From: CAZUYC01 sp964624475
Lineage (GTDB): Bacteria; Myxococcota_A; UBA9160; SMWR01
Direction: 5' to 3'
DNA: 64,000 nt
NCBI GenBank assembly: GCA_964624475.1
Contig: CAZUYC010000042.1
Span: 124,001-188,000 of the forward strand
Below are positions 15,464-25,064 of this stretch, piece by piece. The notes beneath the pieces were generated by a model. That model was not told where the DNA came from, ran no database searches, and saw only the letters and a list, made by a program, of their open reading frames with translations. A program made the position numbers and the translations under genes. Numbering within the stretch: the first letter of the stretch is position 1; the number at the start of each line of letters is the position of its first letter.

Positions 15464-16597
15464 TCACGTCGAGCCGGCGCGGACGGGCGCGGCAGGGCGC
15501 GGGGCGCCGACCAGCGCGGCGAGCTCGCGGCCGACGAGCGCGGCGAGCGCCGCCGAGCCCTCGTCGCTGAGGTGCGCGGCGTCGCGGAACCAGATCCTGC
15601 GGCCGGTCATCCGCGCGGAGGCGTCGATCAGGGCGACCTGCTTCGCCCGCGCCACCTCGCGCACCGCGCGGTCCGCGGCCGCGTGGGCTTGGACGAGGGC
15701 GGCGTGCTCGAGGCCGACGAACTCGTAGTGGATCATCGCGCGTTCCTCGTCGCCGTTCTCCGGCGCGACCAGGAGCGGCTGCGTCACGAGGACGGGGACG
15801 GCGCCCGCATTGCGCGCGAGGTCCACGAAGGTGGCCACCGCCAGCGCGAACTGCTCGACCTGCTCGGGAGCGAAGGAGTCGCGCAGGGGGCCCTCCGGGA
15901 GCCGACCTTCGGCCCCGAGCTCGCGGTCCCAGCGCAGGAAGCGGATGCGCAGGCGGCGGTAGAGATGCGAGTGCGCGGCGAACGCGGCGTCGAGCCGGCC
16001 CTGCGGGCGCAGGAGGGACTCCCGAACGCGCAGCGGGCGGACCTGGCGCAGCGCCGGCCTCGGGTCGCGGAAGTACTTGAGGTCGTTCCAGCCGTGGGAG
16101 AGCAGCACGTAGTCGGGGTCGAGCCGGTGCCCCTCCGCGAGCAGGAGCCCCACGGAGTCGAGGCTCGTGTGGCCCGGGATCCCCGCGTTGATCACCTCGG
16201 CGGAGATCTCGCGCTCCGCGAGGACGCGCTCCACGCGGGCGGGCCAGTCGTCGCCCTCGTTCTGGTAGATGTCGAAGACCGAGGAGCCGCCGTAGACGAG
16301 GACCCGCAGCGCTCCTCGCGGCTTCTGCCAGTCGAAGTCCTCGCCCCGGTATCCCTTGCCGTTGATGCGGTAGTGGAGACCCCGCGACACGTCGACCTCG
16401 AGCGGCGCCGCGACGAGGGCGTGGCGCGAGACGGCGCTCTCGGCGTAGCGCAGCGTGTGCTGGCGGGGGGGCGGCTCGTCACCGTCGAGGGGGTACGCCG
16501 GCAGGAAGGCGCGCAGCGAGAGCTCGAGCGCGCCGATGCACAGCATCGACGTGCCGACGAGCAGGAGCCCCGCGTACGAGCGGGCGGCTCGTTCCAC
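15464..16597 (-). CDS. SGNH/GDSL-family hydrolase with N-terminal membrane anchor
   Basis: The 377-residue protein starts at GTG 16597, 2 bases after the stop of the GT39-like gene. Residues 8-30 form a single hydrophobic helix (YAGLLLVGTSMLCIGALELS), then an extracytoplasmic domain. SGNH blocks are visible: VLVYGGSSVFDIYQ (block I, Ser in GGSS), VINAGIPGHTSLDS (Gly block), LLSHGWNDLKYF (Asn block) and WFRDAAHLSDEGSAAL (Asp/His catalytic pair). Members act as esterases or acetyl transferases/hydrolases on glycans. Beside a membrane glycosyltransferase it may O-acylate or de-acylate the surface polymer, which is inference. Confidence 0.82.
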   Translation of the reverse strand: MERAARSYAGLLLVGTSMLCIGALELSLRAFLPAYPLDGDEPPPRQHTLRYAESAVSRHALVAAPLEVDVSRGLHYRINGKGYRGEDFDWQKPRGALRVLVYGGSSVFDIYQNEGDDWPARVERVLAEREISAEVINAGIPGHTSLDSVGLLLAEGHRLDPDYVLLSHGWNDLKYFRDPRPALRQVRPLRVRESLLRPQGRLDAAFAAHSHLYRRLRIRFLRWDRELGAEGRLPEGPLRDSFAPEQVEQFALAVATFVDLARNAGAVPVLVTQPLLVAPENGDEERAMIHYEFVGLEHAALVQAHAAADRAVREVARAKQVALIDASARMTGRRIWFRDAAHLSDEGSAALAALVGRELAALVGAPRPAAPVRAGST

Positions 16598-16599
16598 CG

Positions 16600-18360
16600 C
16601 TAGCCCCCCGCGAAGAAGGGGAGCGGGGCCTCGCCCGGCGGCTCGCCGACGGCGAGCACGAGGATCCCGTCGGAGACGTCCTCGGGGAAGCGCGCGACGT
16701 GCGTCCCGGCGCCGAGCTCGACGACCTCGCCCGCGCGCAGCATGCGCTCGCCGATCGCGAGCGGGTGCGGAGCGCCGCGTGGGATCCAGCGGTAGCGCCC
16801 CGCTACGAAGAGCTCGAAGGACGCCTCGCTGCCGCGCGCGCCGGCGAGGCGGCGCCCGGCGACGAAGACCGAGGCCCGGTAGGGCTGGTAGTTCTCCGCC
16901 CAGAAGCGGCGCAGCTCGACGGGGAACTGGTTCAGGCGGAAGGAGTGCACGAGGAACTTGATCGGGGTCCGGCGAAAGGTCTGGAGCATGCGCTCCGTGT
17001 TGGCCTCGCGGCCGGGGCCGGCGAAGCGCTGGTAGATCTTCTGCGAGAAGTGCGTGGGGGTCGTCTGGCGCCCCGCCTGGCAGAAGAGCGCGTTCTCGGG
17101 CTGGAAGCCGGCGTCGCCGCGCGCGAAGTGGCGGTGCACGAAGGCGAGGCTCTCGCGCTGAACCGCCTGCGTGTCGCGCAGCAGGAGCGCCGTCTCGACG
17201 GCCGCGGGGATCGCCAGGAGCGCCGCGAACGCGGTCGCGACGGCGGGGAGGAGGCGCGTGGTCCGCTGCGCGAGCCAGGCGCCGATCGCGTCGCGCCCGA
17301 GGCAGATCGCGACGGCCGGGAAGACGCCGAGCGTCATCCAGAAGTAGCGGAAGGCGGCGGCGTGGAAGAGGCCGACGGCGACGCCGAGACCCACCACGGC
17401 CCACGCGAGGAGCGAGAGGTCGGCGCTCCGGCCGCCGCGCCGGAGCGCGGCGGGAGTCGCGGCCGCGAGTGCGAGCAGCGCCAGGAGGTGGGGAGCGAGG
17501 GTCGGGAGCATCTCGCGGTACTCGCGGAAGCCGATCGTGTTGCGGTAGAACCCGAAGAGCGAGAGGCCGCTCTCCACGTACTCGCCGGAGAGCCCCCTGC
17601 GCGCCGCATGGCCCTCGGGCACCGCGAAGGCGGCGGAGGCGGCCGCCTCGAACGCGAGGAGCACCGCGGCAAAGCCGGCGGCGGCGAGGAGCGCCCGAGC
17701 CGCCTCGCGCCGCGGCGCGAGCTCCCGTTCGAGGCGGAGCTGTCCCGCCGCCAGGAGACCCGCCAGCGCGAGCAGGTAGAGGAGCTTCTGCGAGCCGAGG
17801 AAGCCCACGCCGAAGCAGGCGCCGGCCGCGAGCGCGAGCCCTGGGCGGCGCCGCGAGGCGAGGAGCAGGTAGCCGCCGAAGGCGCCGCCGGCGAGCGCGA
17901 TCTGGTCGGTGCGCACCTGGAGCGAGGTCGCGAGGAAGGCCGGTACGAGGGCGAGCAGGGCCGCGCCGAGGAGCCCGCTGCGGCGGCTGTGGGCGCGGTC
18001 GGGCTCGAGCGCCCCGATCCAGAGCGCGAGTCCCACGAGGAAGAGCGCCGTGATCCCCGTCCAGAGAAGCCGCGCCGCCCGGATCACCGAGATCTCGTCG
18101 CCGCACTCCCGCACCAGCGGCACGAGCAGCCAGACGGCGAGGCCGGGGCGCGCCGCGGAGTGGAGCTCACCGGTCGCCACGGTCGCGTCGGCGAGATGGA
18201 GGAGCCCGAACTCGTCCCAGCTCACGTTGGTGCGGAAGACCGCGCCGAGGCGGGCCGCGAGGGCGAGCAGGACGAGCGCGATCCAGAGGGCCCGGCGCGC
18301 TCGCGGCGTCGAGAAGGGGCCGAGGCGAGCCCGCGCGGAGCTCTCGGGGTGCGCGTTCAC
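16600..18360 (-). CDS. GT39-like integral membrane glycosyltransferase
   Basis: The 586-residue protein has about ten transmembrane helices. After the first helix comes FRTNVSWDEFGLLHLADA, which carries the acidic WDE motif expected in the first periplasmic loop of GT39/ArnT/PMT (GT-C) enzymes. These transferases use polyprenyl-phosphate sugars on the outer face of the membrane. The last about 130 residues form a soluble domain. The start is GTG 18360. It lies 2 bases upstream of the SGNH hydrolase gene, so they are almost certainly one transcript. Confidence 0.8.
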   Translation of the reverse strand: MNAHPESSARARLGPFSTPRARRALWIALVLLALAARLGAVFRTNVSWDEFGLLHLADATVATGELHSAARPGLAVWLLVPLVRECGDEISVIRAARLLWTGITALFLVGLALWIGALEPDRAHSRRSGLLGAALLALVPAFLATSLQVRTDQIALAGGAFGGYLLLASRRRPGLALAAGACFGVGFLGSQKLLYLLALAGLLAAGQLRLERELAPRREAARALLAAAGFAAVLLAFEAAASAAFAVPEGHAARRGLSGEYVESGLSLFGFYRNTIGFREYREMLPTLAPHLLALLALAAATPAALRRGGRSADLSLLAWAVVGLGVAVGLFHAAAFRYFWMTLGVFPAVAICLGRDAIGAWLAQRTTRLLPAVATAFAALLAIPAAVETALLLRDTQAVQRESLAFVHRHFARGDAGFQPENALFCQAGRQTTPTHFSQKIYQRFAGPGREANTERMLQTFRRTPIKFLVHSFRLNQFPVELRRFWAENYQPYRASVFVAGRRLAGARGSEASFELFVAGRYRWIPRGAPHPLAIGERMLRAGEVVELGAGTHVARFPEDVSDGILVLAVGEPPGEAPLPFFAGG

Positions 18361-18421
18361 GCCTCTGCATCGGGCGAAGATTCGCCCGGCTTGAGGGTGG
18401 GTTGCGCACGACCCCTGCCGG

Positions 18422-18826
18422 TCAGTGCGCGGCGGGCACCGCCGGCACGAGCAGCACGCCGCCGTCGCGGGCGGCCACGTGCCCGCTCGTCTCCACCGCG
18501 AAGCCGAGGTGACGGGGCACCCAGGCGCGCACGCTCACGCGCGGCCCGCTGCCGAGCCAATCGAGCCAGCGCTCCGCGCGGCTGCGCAGCACGATCAGAC
18601 CCGGCTCGCGGGTCACGAAGAACTCGACGCCGCTCGCGCCGAAGCCGCGCGCGCGCGCCTCGATGCGCACCTCGGCCGCATCGTGGGTGAAGACGTCGAC
18701 GTCGCCGCGCGCGAGCTCGATCCGGAGCCGCTCGCCGGGCGCGACGGCGATCGACTGCTCGAGCTCGTCGGCGCGCGCGAGACCCGGCGCGACGAGCACG
18801 GCGAACAGCAGAATCCAGCGGAGCAT
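18422..18826 (-). CDS. Small secreted protein with DUF4097-like beta domain
   Basis: 134 residues with a clear signal peptide (MLRWILLFAVLVAPGLARA). The mature part is short beta strands: GERLRIELARGDVDVFTHDA, AEVRIEARARGFG and VRAWVPRHLGFAVETSGHVA, resembling the start of DUF4097 putative adhesin domains, which normally run more than 200 residues. It is therefore either a minimal or a truncated form. ATG 18826 is chosen because it begins the signal peptide. Function is unknown; location is probably periplasmic. Confidence 0.55.
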   Translation of the reverse strand: MLRWILLFAVLVAPGLARADELEQSIAVAPGERLRIELARGDVDVFTHDAAEVRIEARARGFGASGVEFFVTREPGLIVLRSRAERWLDWLGSGPRVSVRAWVPRHLGFAVETSGHVAARDGGVLLVPAVPAAH

Positions 18827-18900
18827 CGGAGATCCAAGGCGGGCCGCTTGCTTGCTGAGCAAGCGCTGTGCCATGCTTCGACGACCGTCGAATCGGACTC

Positions 18901-18957
18901 TGCGGCTGTCGCAGGACCCCGCCGAAGCACGGAGCGCCGGCGGGGGTCCCTGCCGCA
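18901..18957. other. Long imperfect hairpin in divergent spacer
   Basis: The left side TGCGG, CAGG, ACCCCGCCG pairs with CGGCGGGGGTC, CCTG, CCGCA on the right, giving about 18 pairs with a 6-base bulge on the left and a 13-base apical loop. Lying upstream of two divergent genes it could be part of a leader, a small RNA or a residual mobile-element end. Transcription is not evident from sequence. Confidence 0.35.
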
Positions 18958-19039
18958 GCCAAGGAACGCGAACCCTCTGGCTGCACCGCCGCCTCGCGCT
19001 GCACGTCTCGAGAGCGCTCTCCGCAAGCGCCCGAGGGGC

Positions 19040-19068
19040 GCGCGCAGCGAGCCGCAGGCGAGCGGAGT
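19040..19068 (+). repeat. Junction repeat, locus 3
   Basis: A single core unit (GCGCGCAGCGAGCCGCAGGC then GAGCGGAGT) lies 21 bases before the ATG of the gluconate dehydrogenase subunit 3-like gene. Same family and same orientation as the copies at 1515 and 19731. Confidence 0.85.
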
Positions 19069-19089
19069 AGATGAGAAGAAGGTCCTCGC

Positions 19090-19734
19090 ATGCTGGGCCG
19101 GGTCCTCCTGGCGGGGCTCCTCGTCGCGGTGGCGGCCCGCATCTTCGCGGGCTATCCGCGCGGCGGGGCTCGCTACCGCTACCTGTCGCGTCGCGAGGTC
19201 GCGTTCCTGAACGCGGCCGGCGACGCGATCTTCCCGCGCGGCGGTGCGATCCCCGCCTCGGCCAGCGATGCCGACGTCGCGGGCTACACCGATCGCTGGC
19301 TCGCGGCCTCGCGCCCGCGCATCCGCCGGCTCCTGCACCTGCTCTTCTTCCTGGTCGAGCACGCGCCTCTCGCCTTTCCGGCTCCGGGCTTCGGCGGGTG
19401 GCGGCGCTTCACGCAGCTCTCGCCCGAGCAGCGCATCGCCGTGCTCGAGGCCTGGCGCACGAGCCGCTACTTTCCCCGGCGCCTGGTCTTCACGAGCCTG
19501 CGCGCGGTGCTCACCATGGCCTGGTTCGCGCACCCGCCGGTGATGCGCCAGCTGCGCGTCGCGCCGCTCGCGATCCCGACGCCGGTCTGCGAGGCGGACC
19601 TGCTCTATCCGCCGATCGGGTGCCCGCAGGGCGCGATCCGCTACGGCGCCGCGGACCTCACGGCCCCGAGCGACGGGACGCCCGTCGACCTCGACGGGAG
19701 GCTGCACCCCGCCTGGGCGGAGCGGTCGCCGTGA
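19090..19734 (+). CDS. Gluconate 2-dehydrogenase subunit 3-like protein
   Basis: 214 residues with a hydrophobic N-terminus (LGRVLLAGLLVAVAARIFAG) that may anchor or export it. The body matches subunit 3 family features: LSRREVAFLNAAGDAIFPRG, FTQLSPEQRIAVLEAWRTSRYF and a C-terminal YPPIGCPQGAIRYG. Subunit 3 proteins accompany GMC-type flavoprotein subunits and aid export or assembly. The partner GMC oxidoreductase gene follows directly after a junction repeat. Whether gluconate is the substrate is unknown. Confidence 0.75.
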   Translation: MLGRVLLAGLLVAVAARIFAGYPRGGARYRYLSRREVAFLNAAGDAIFPRGGAIPASASDADVAGYTDRWLAASRPRIRRLLHLLFFLVEHAPLAFPAPGFGGWRRFTQLSPEQRIAVLEAWRTSRYFPRRLVFTSLRAVLTMAWFAHPPVMRQLRVAPLAIPTPVCEADLLYPPIGCPQGAIRYGAADLTAPSDGTPVDLDGRLHPAWAERSP

Positions 19735-19805
19735 GCAAGCGAAGCGCGCAGCGGGCCGGAGCTCCTGTGGAGCTCGGCCAAGGCGAGCGGAGTGCGGGCC
19801 CCCGC
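19731..19805 (+). repeat. Junction repeat, locus 4, with inserted inverted repeat
   Basis: This begins exactly at the TGA of the subunit 3 gene (GTGAGCAAGCGAAGCGCGCA) and ends at the GTG of the GMC gene (GAGCGGAGTGCGGGCCCCCGC). The middle is an inverted repeat at 19754-19779 (GGCCGGAGCTCC, TG, TGGAGCTCGGCC), which is the exact reverse complement of the one at 1417-1442. A GTG at 19731 is in frame with the GMC gene across the whole repeat. Confidence 0.85.
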
Positions 19806-21344
<1,539 letters not shown>

Positions 21345-21349
21345 TCCCC

Positions 21350-21366
21350 GGCCGTCGCGGACGGCC
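21350..21366 (+). terminator. GC-rich hairpin after the GMC gene
   Basis: A perfect 7-bp stem (GGCCGTC, GCG loop, GACGGCC) starts 5 bases after the GMC stop and is followed by CCCTTCACCC. There is no real T tract, so termination efficiency is uncertain. Confidence 0.4.
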
Positions 21367-21434
21367 CCTTCACCCCCGCACCCGTCCCGCCGATATTCGG
21401 AGAGGCCCCGCAGCGGGCCGGAGGGGATGGCTGC

Positions 21435-21779
21435 ATGAGGGTTCGCGCCGCGCTTGCCGCGCTGTGGCTCCTCCTTCCGGGCATGGCGTGGGCCGCGCCG
21501 GAGCTCTCGCGCCCGCCCGGGAGCCCGGCCGAGTGCGCGCGGCTCCACAAGCAGATCGCCCACTTCGAGAACATGGTCGAGCGCGCCGAGGCCCGGGACA
21601 ACGAGATGTGGACGGAGCGCACGCAGCAGCACGTCGATCGGCTGCGCGCGCAGCAGCAGGAGCTCTGTCCCGACGACGCCGAGGACGCGGCGGCGAAGGC
21701 CGCCTTCCTGGCCTTCCTGAACCTGCTCAAGATCGCGGGCCAGGCGGCCCTCACCTTCTTCACCTTCGGCGCGTGCTGA
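21435..21779 (+). CDS. Small secreted protein, function unknown
   Basis: 114 residues that begin with a signal peptide (RVRAALAALWLLLPGMAWAA). The mature part has a helical, probably coiled-coil segment (ECARLHKQIAHFENMVERAE onward, residues 35-75) and ends with a hydrophobic helix closing in FFTFGAC. Three cysteines are visible (ECARL, LCPDD, final C). A GGAGGGG motif lies about 10 bases upstream of ATG 21435. I do not recognise the family. Confidence 0.6.
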   Translation: MRVRAALAALWLLLPGMAWAAPELSRPPGSPAECARLHKQIAHFENMVERAEARDNEMWTERTQQHVDRLRAQQQELCPDDAEDAAAKAAFLAFLNLLKIAGQAALTFFTFGAC

Positions 21780-21819
21780 CGCGGGGCCGCCGGCCACGAA
21801 TCCGTACGAGGCGGCTGCG

Positions 21820-23589
21820 ATGGCGCCCTACTCGCTGGTCCCGCTCACCACCTGCCTCGTCACCGGAGCGCTCGCCGCGGCGATCCTCGCCCGCGACCCC
21901 GCGCGGCCCGTGAACCGCCTCGCGGCGCTCCTCGTCGCCAGCGCCACCGTCTGGTCCTTCTTCGAGGTGCTCTGGAATACGCAGGCCGACCCGGCCGTCG
22001 TGCTGCTGCTGGTGAAGGCGTCGGCGTTCGGCTGGGTGTGGATCGGTCCGCTGACGGTGCACCTCTTCCTGGAGCTCACGGGCCGGGGCATGCCGCTCGC
22101 GCGCCGGTCTCTCCCCTACCTCTACGGCGTTTCGGGGGCGCTCCTGCTCGCGAGCAACTTCACCCCCTGGATCTTCACGGGCGTGGAGCGCACGAGCTGG
22201 GGCTGGGCCCTCCGGCTCGGAACGGCGTCCGTGCTCTTCTACGTCCACACCGCGGGCTGCCTCGCCCTCGCGCTGCGCGCGGGGGCATGCCTCTACCGCG
22301 GCGCGGCCTCGCCCGCCGAACGCTCCCAGGTGCGCTGGGTCAGCGTCGGGGTGTTCGTTCCGTTCGTCGTCGCCTCGGCGACCGACAGCCTGCTGCCCCT
22401 CGCGGGGGTACAGATCCCGCGCTTCGGCGCCGCGTCCTGCGCCGTCCTGGCGGGCGTGATCCTGTGGACCTTCCGCCGCTTCGGCCATTCGCTCCTCGCA
22501 CCGGGTGACTTCGCGAGCGAGATCCTCGAGACGCTCCCGGACGGCGTCGCCCTGCTGCGCCCCGACGGCGTGGTGCGGGCGGCGAACGGGGCGATGGCGC
22601 GCCTGCTCGAGCGCGAGCCGCGGAGCCTGCCGGGCGTGCGCCTGTCCGAGCGCCTGAGCGTGCCGATCGATCCCGCGGGCGCAGGGGGCGAGCAGCGCTG
22701 CGAGCTGCTGACCTTCGGCGGGCGCCGCGTCCCGGTGGCGGTGGTGACGCGCCCGCTGCGCGACAAGCAGGGCTCCCCGCTCGGCCTCGTGCTCGTCGCG
22801 CGCGACATCGCGGAGGTGGTCTCGCTGCGCGACCGGCTGCTCCTCTCCGGACGCCTCGCGGCCGTGGGCGAGCTCGCCGCCGGGATCGCCCACGAGATCA
22901 ACAACCCCCTCGCCTTCGTGCGCGCGAACCTCTCGCTCTTGCGCCAGCACTGGGGCTCGCTCGCCGTCCTGCTCGAGAAGGCGGGCGCGGGCGATGCGGC
23001 CGCGGAGCTGCTCGCGGAAGGCGAGGAGCTCGTCGACGAGTCGCTCGAAGGCGTGCACCGCGCGGCCTCGATCGTCCGCGACGTCCGCGGGCTCGCGCAC
23101 GGCGGGGGCGGCCGGCGCGAGCTCGCCGAGCTGCAAGCCCTCGTCGACGGCGTCCTGCGCATGGTCGCGCCGCAGCTCCGCGAGCGGATCCGCGTCGAGC
23201 GGCGCTTCGCAGCGATCGCCCCGCTGCGCTGCGCGCCGCAGGAGCTGCAGCAGGTGTTCCTGAACCTGGTGCTGAACGCCGCGCAGGCGATCGGCGAGCG
23301 GGGGACGATCCGCGTCGCGACGGAGCAGGTCGACGGCTCGGTCGTCGTCCACGTCGAGGACGACGGCTGTGGCATCGCGCCGGAGCACCTCGATCGGATC
23401 TTCGATCCGTTCTTCACGACGAAGGCGGTGGGCGAGGGCTCGGGGCTCGGCCTCGGGATCGCGCACGGCATCGTGCGCAGCCACGGCGGCGAGATCCGGG
23501 TGGCGTCCCTGCCGGGCCGCGGCTCACGCTTCAGCGTGCACCTGCCGATCGACGCGGATACACTGGCGGCTCCGACCGAGGGGTCCTGA
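21820..23589 (+). CDS. Sensor histidine kinase with 7TM N-terminal region and PAS domain
   Basis: 589 residues. Residues 1-225 contain about seven hydrophobic helices, as in the histidine kinase N-terminal 7TM region. A PAS-like domain follows (ILETLPDGVALLRPDGVVRA, about 235-345). The dimerisation/phosphoacceptor block is GELAAGIAHEINNPLAFVRA with His358. The ATPase domain shows N box NLVLNAAQAIGERG, G1 DDGCGIAPEHLDRIFDPFF and G2 GSGLGLGIAHGIVRSHGG. No response regulator is adjacent, so the partner is encoded elsewhere. The ligand sensed by the 7TM region is unknown. Confidence 0.92.
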   Translation: MAPYSLVPLTTCLVTGALAAAILARDPARPVNRLAALLVASATVWSFFEVLWNTQADPAVVLLLVKASAFGWVWIGPLTVHLFLELTGRGMPLARRSLPYLYGVSGALLLASNFTPWIFTGVERTSWGWALRLGTASVLFYVHTAGCLALALRAGACLYRGAASPAERSQVRWVSVGVFVPFVVASATDSLLPLAGVQIPRFGAASCAVLAGVILWTFRRFGHSLLAPGDFASEILETLPDGVALLRPDGVVRAANGAMARLLEREPRSLPGVRLSERLSVPIDPAGAGGEQRCELLTFGGRRVPVAVVTRPLRDKQGSPLGLVLVARDIAEVVSLRDRLLLSGRLAAVGELAAGIAHEINNPLAFVRANLSLLRQHWGSLAVLLEKAGAGDAAAELLAEGEELVDESLEGVHRAASIVRDVRGLAHGGGGRRELAELQALVDGVLRMVAPQLRERIRVERRFAAIAPLRCAPQELQQVFLNLVLNAAQAIGERGTIRVATEQVDGSVVVHVEDDGCGIAPEHLDRIFDPFFTTKAVGEGSGLGLGIAHGIVRSHGGEIRVASLPGRGSRFSVHLPIDADTLAAPTEGS

Positions 23590-23620
23590 CAGGGGTCCCT
23601 CCCTCCCGCGGAGGCCCGCC

Positions 23621-24229
23621 GTGATCCTCTACGATAGCCGAGTCGCCCCGAACCCGCGCCGCGTCCGCGTCTTCCTGGCCGAGAAGGGCGTCTCCGTCCC
23701 GATCCGGCAGGTCGACATCGCGAGCGCGGAGAACCGCAAGCCCCCCTTCCTCGCCAAGAACCCGCTCGGCGGGCTCCCGGTCCTCGAGCTCGACGACGGC
23801 ACCTGCATCGCCGAGTCGGTCGCGATCTGCCGCTATTTCGAGGAGCTCCACCCCGAGCCGCCGCTGCTGGGCAGCGGCGCGCGCGAGCGGGCGATCGTCG
23901 AGATGTGGAGCCGGCGCGCGGAGCTCGAGCTCTGGCGCTCCGTGACGGGCTGCTTCCAGCACACGCACGACTTCTTCAAGGGGCGCATCGAGCAGGTCCC
24001 CGCCTGGGGCGAGCTCTGCCGCAAGACGGCGCGCGAGCGCCTGGCCTGGCTCGACCGCGAGCTCGCCGGCCGCCCCTTCCTGGCGGGCGAGCGCTACACG
24101 ATTGCCGACATCACGGCGCTCTGCGCGATCGATTTCGGGCGCGTCGTCGAGATCCGCATCGCCCCGGAGCAGAAGCACCTCGCCCGCTGGCACGAGGCCG
24201 TCTCCGCGCGTCCGAGCGCCCAGGCCTGA
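23621..24229 (+). CDS. Glutathione S-transferase family protein
   Basis: 202 residues that start at GTG 23621 behind a CGGAGG ribosome site. The thioredoxin-like N-terminal domain begins ILYDSRVAPNPRRVRVFLAE and contains NPLGGLPVLELDDG (cis-proline) and IAESVAICRYFEELHP (glutathione gamma-glutamyl contact). The C-terminal domain is all-helical with FLAGERYTIADITALCAIDF, the conserved N-capping box. Detoxification or disulfide chemistry is likely; the substrate is unknown. Confidence 0.92.
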   Translation: MILYDSRVAPNPRRVRVFLAEKGVSVPIRQVDIASAENRKPPFLAKNPLGGLPVLELDDGTCIAESVAICRYFEELHPEPPLLGSGARERAIVEMWSRRAELELWRSVTGCFQHTHDFFKGRIEQVPAWGELCRKTARERLAWLDRELAGRPFLAGERYTIADITALCAIDFGRVVEIRIAPEQKHLARWHEAVSARPSAQA

Positions 24230-24253
24230 GGACGCGGCGGCCTCGCGAAGGAG

Positions 24254-25064
24254 ATGCGCCATCCGATGGAGTAGCGCAGCGCTCGCGGCCGGCGTCGCCG
24301 CGCTGGCGGCGGGGGCGGCCCCGGCCGCCGACCGCGGCGCCGACGGGCGCTTCGAGAAGCGCAGCTCGTCGCACTTCGTCCTCTTCCAGGACGTCGACAT
24401 CGACGAGGCGGGTGGCTTCCGCGGCTCGCGCCGCTTCGAGCAGGAGGTCCTGTCCGAGCTCGAGCGCGCCTACGAGCGGCTCGGCGCGCTGCTGGACCTG
24501 CGCCCGGGGCAGCCGATCCAGGTGGTCGTCTACGATCCGGGCGTCTTCGACGCGAGCTTCGCCGGGCGCTTCCGCTTCCCCGCCGCGGGCTTCTACCACG
24601 GCGTGATCCGCATCCGGGGCGACGTGCAGGTGACCGCGCCGCTCTCGCGCGTGCTCCACCACGAGCTCGTGCACGCCGCGCTGCACCAGGCCGCGCCGAA
24701 CCTCGCCTGGCCCGGCTGGTTCAACGAAGGCCTGGCCGAGTGGTTCGAGGCGCGCGTGGTGGGCAAGCGCAGCCTCGGGCAGGGCGAGGCCCTGGCGCTG
24801 GCCCGGGCGCGCGACGCCGGCCGGCTGGTTCCCCTCGCGACCCTCTTCGCGCCGGGCTTCGGCCGGCTCGGGCCGGACGCGGCGCAGCTCGCCTATCTCC
24901 AGTCCTACGGCATGCTCGACTTCGTCGCGAGCCGCTTCGGCGATCGCGCGCTCCGCGAGCTCTGCGAGGACGCGGCGCGCACCCGTGACGTCGAGCGCGC
25001 GCTGCGCCGCACGACCCGCCTCGGCTCCGCGGAGCTCGAGGCTCGCTTCCTCGGCGAGCTGTGA
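24254..25064 (+). CDS. Secreted metallopeptidase-like protein (HExxH) with a damaged or unusual start
   Basis: The mature sequence carries LHHELVHAALHQAAP, an HExxH zinc site, then WFNEGLAEWFEARV, the downstream glutamate typical of peptidase MA/gluzincin-like proteins. N-terminally there is a signal-peptide-like SAALAAGVAALAAGAAPAA. However, no ATG, GTG or TTG exists in that frame between about 24200 and the signal peptide. A good AAGGAG plus ATG at 24254 leads instead, in the next frame, to MRHPME and a stop. A one-base change around 24265-24272 would join them, so a frameshift, a sequencing error or a non-standard start is likely. A frame start at 24102 inside the GST gene is also possible. 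The stop overlaps the SCO gene (GTGA). Confidence 0.65.

Larger units (their letters stand above)
18827..19089. other. Divergent intergenic region with a dyad and a long hairpin
   Basis: This 263-base spacer separates a minus-strand gene (start 18826) from a plus-strand gene (start 19090). It holds a 15-bp dyad GCTTGCTGAGCAAGC at 18850-18864, a long GC-rich hairpin at 18901-18957 and a junction repeat core at 19040-19068. No confident -35/-10 pair is visible. Confidence 0.5.
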
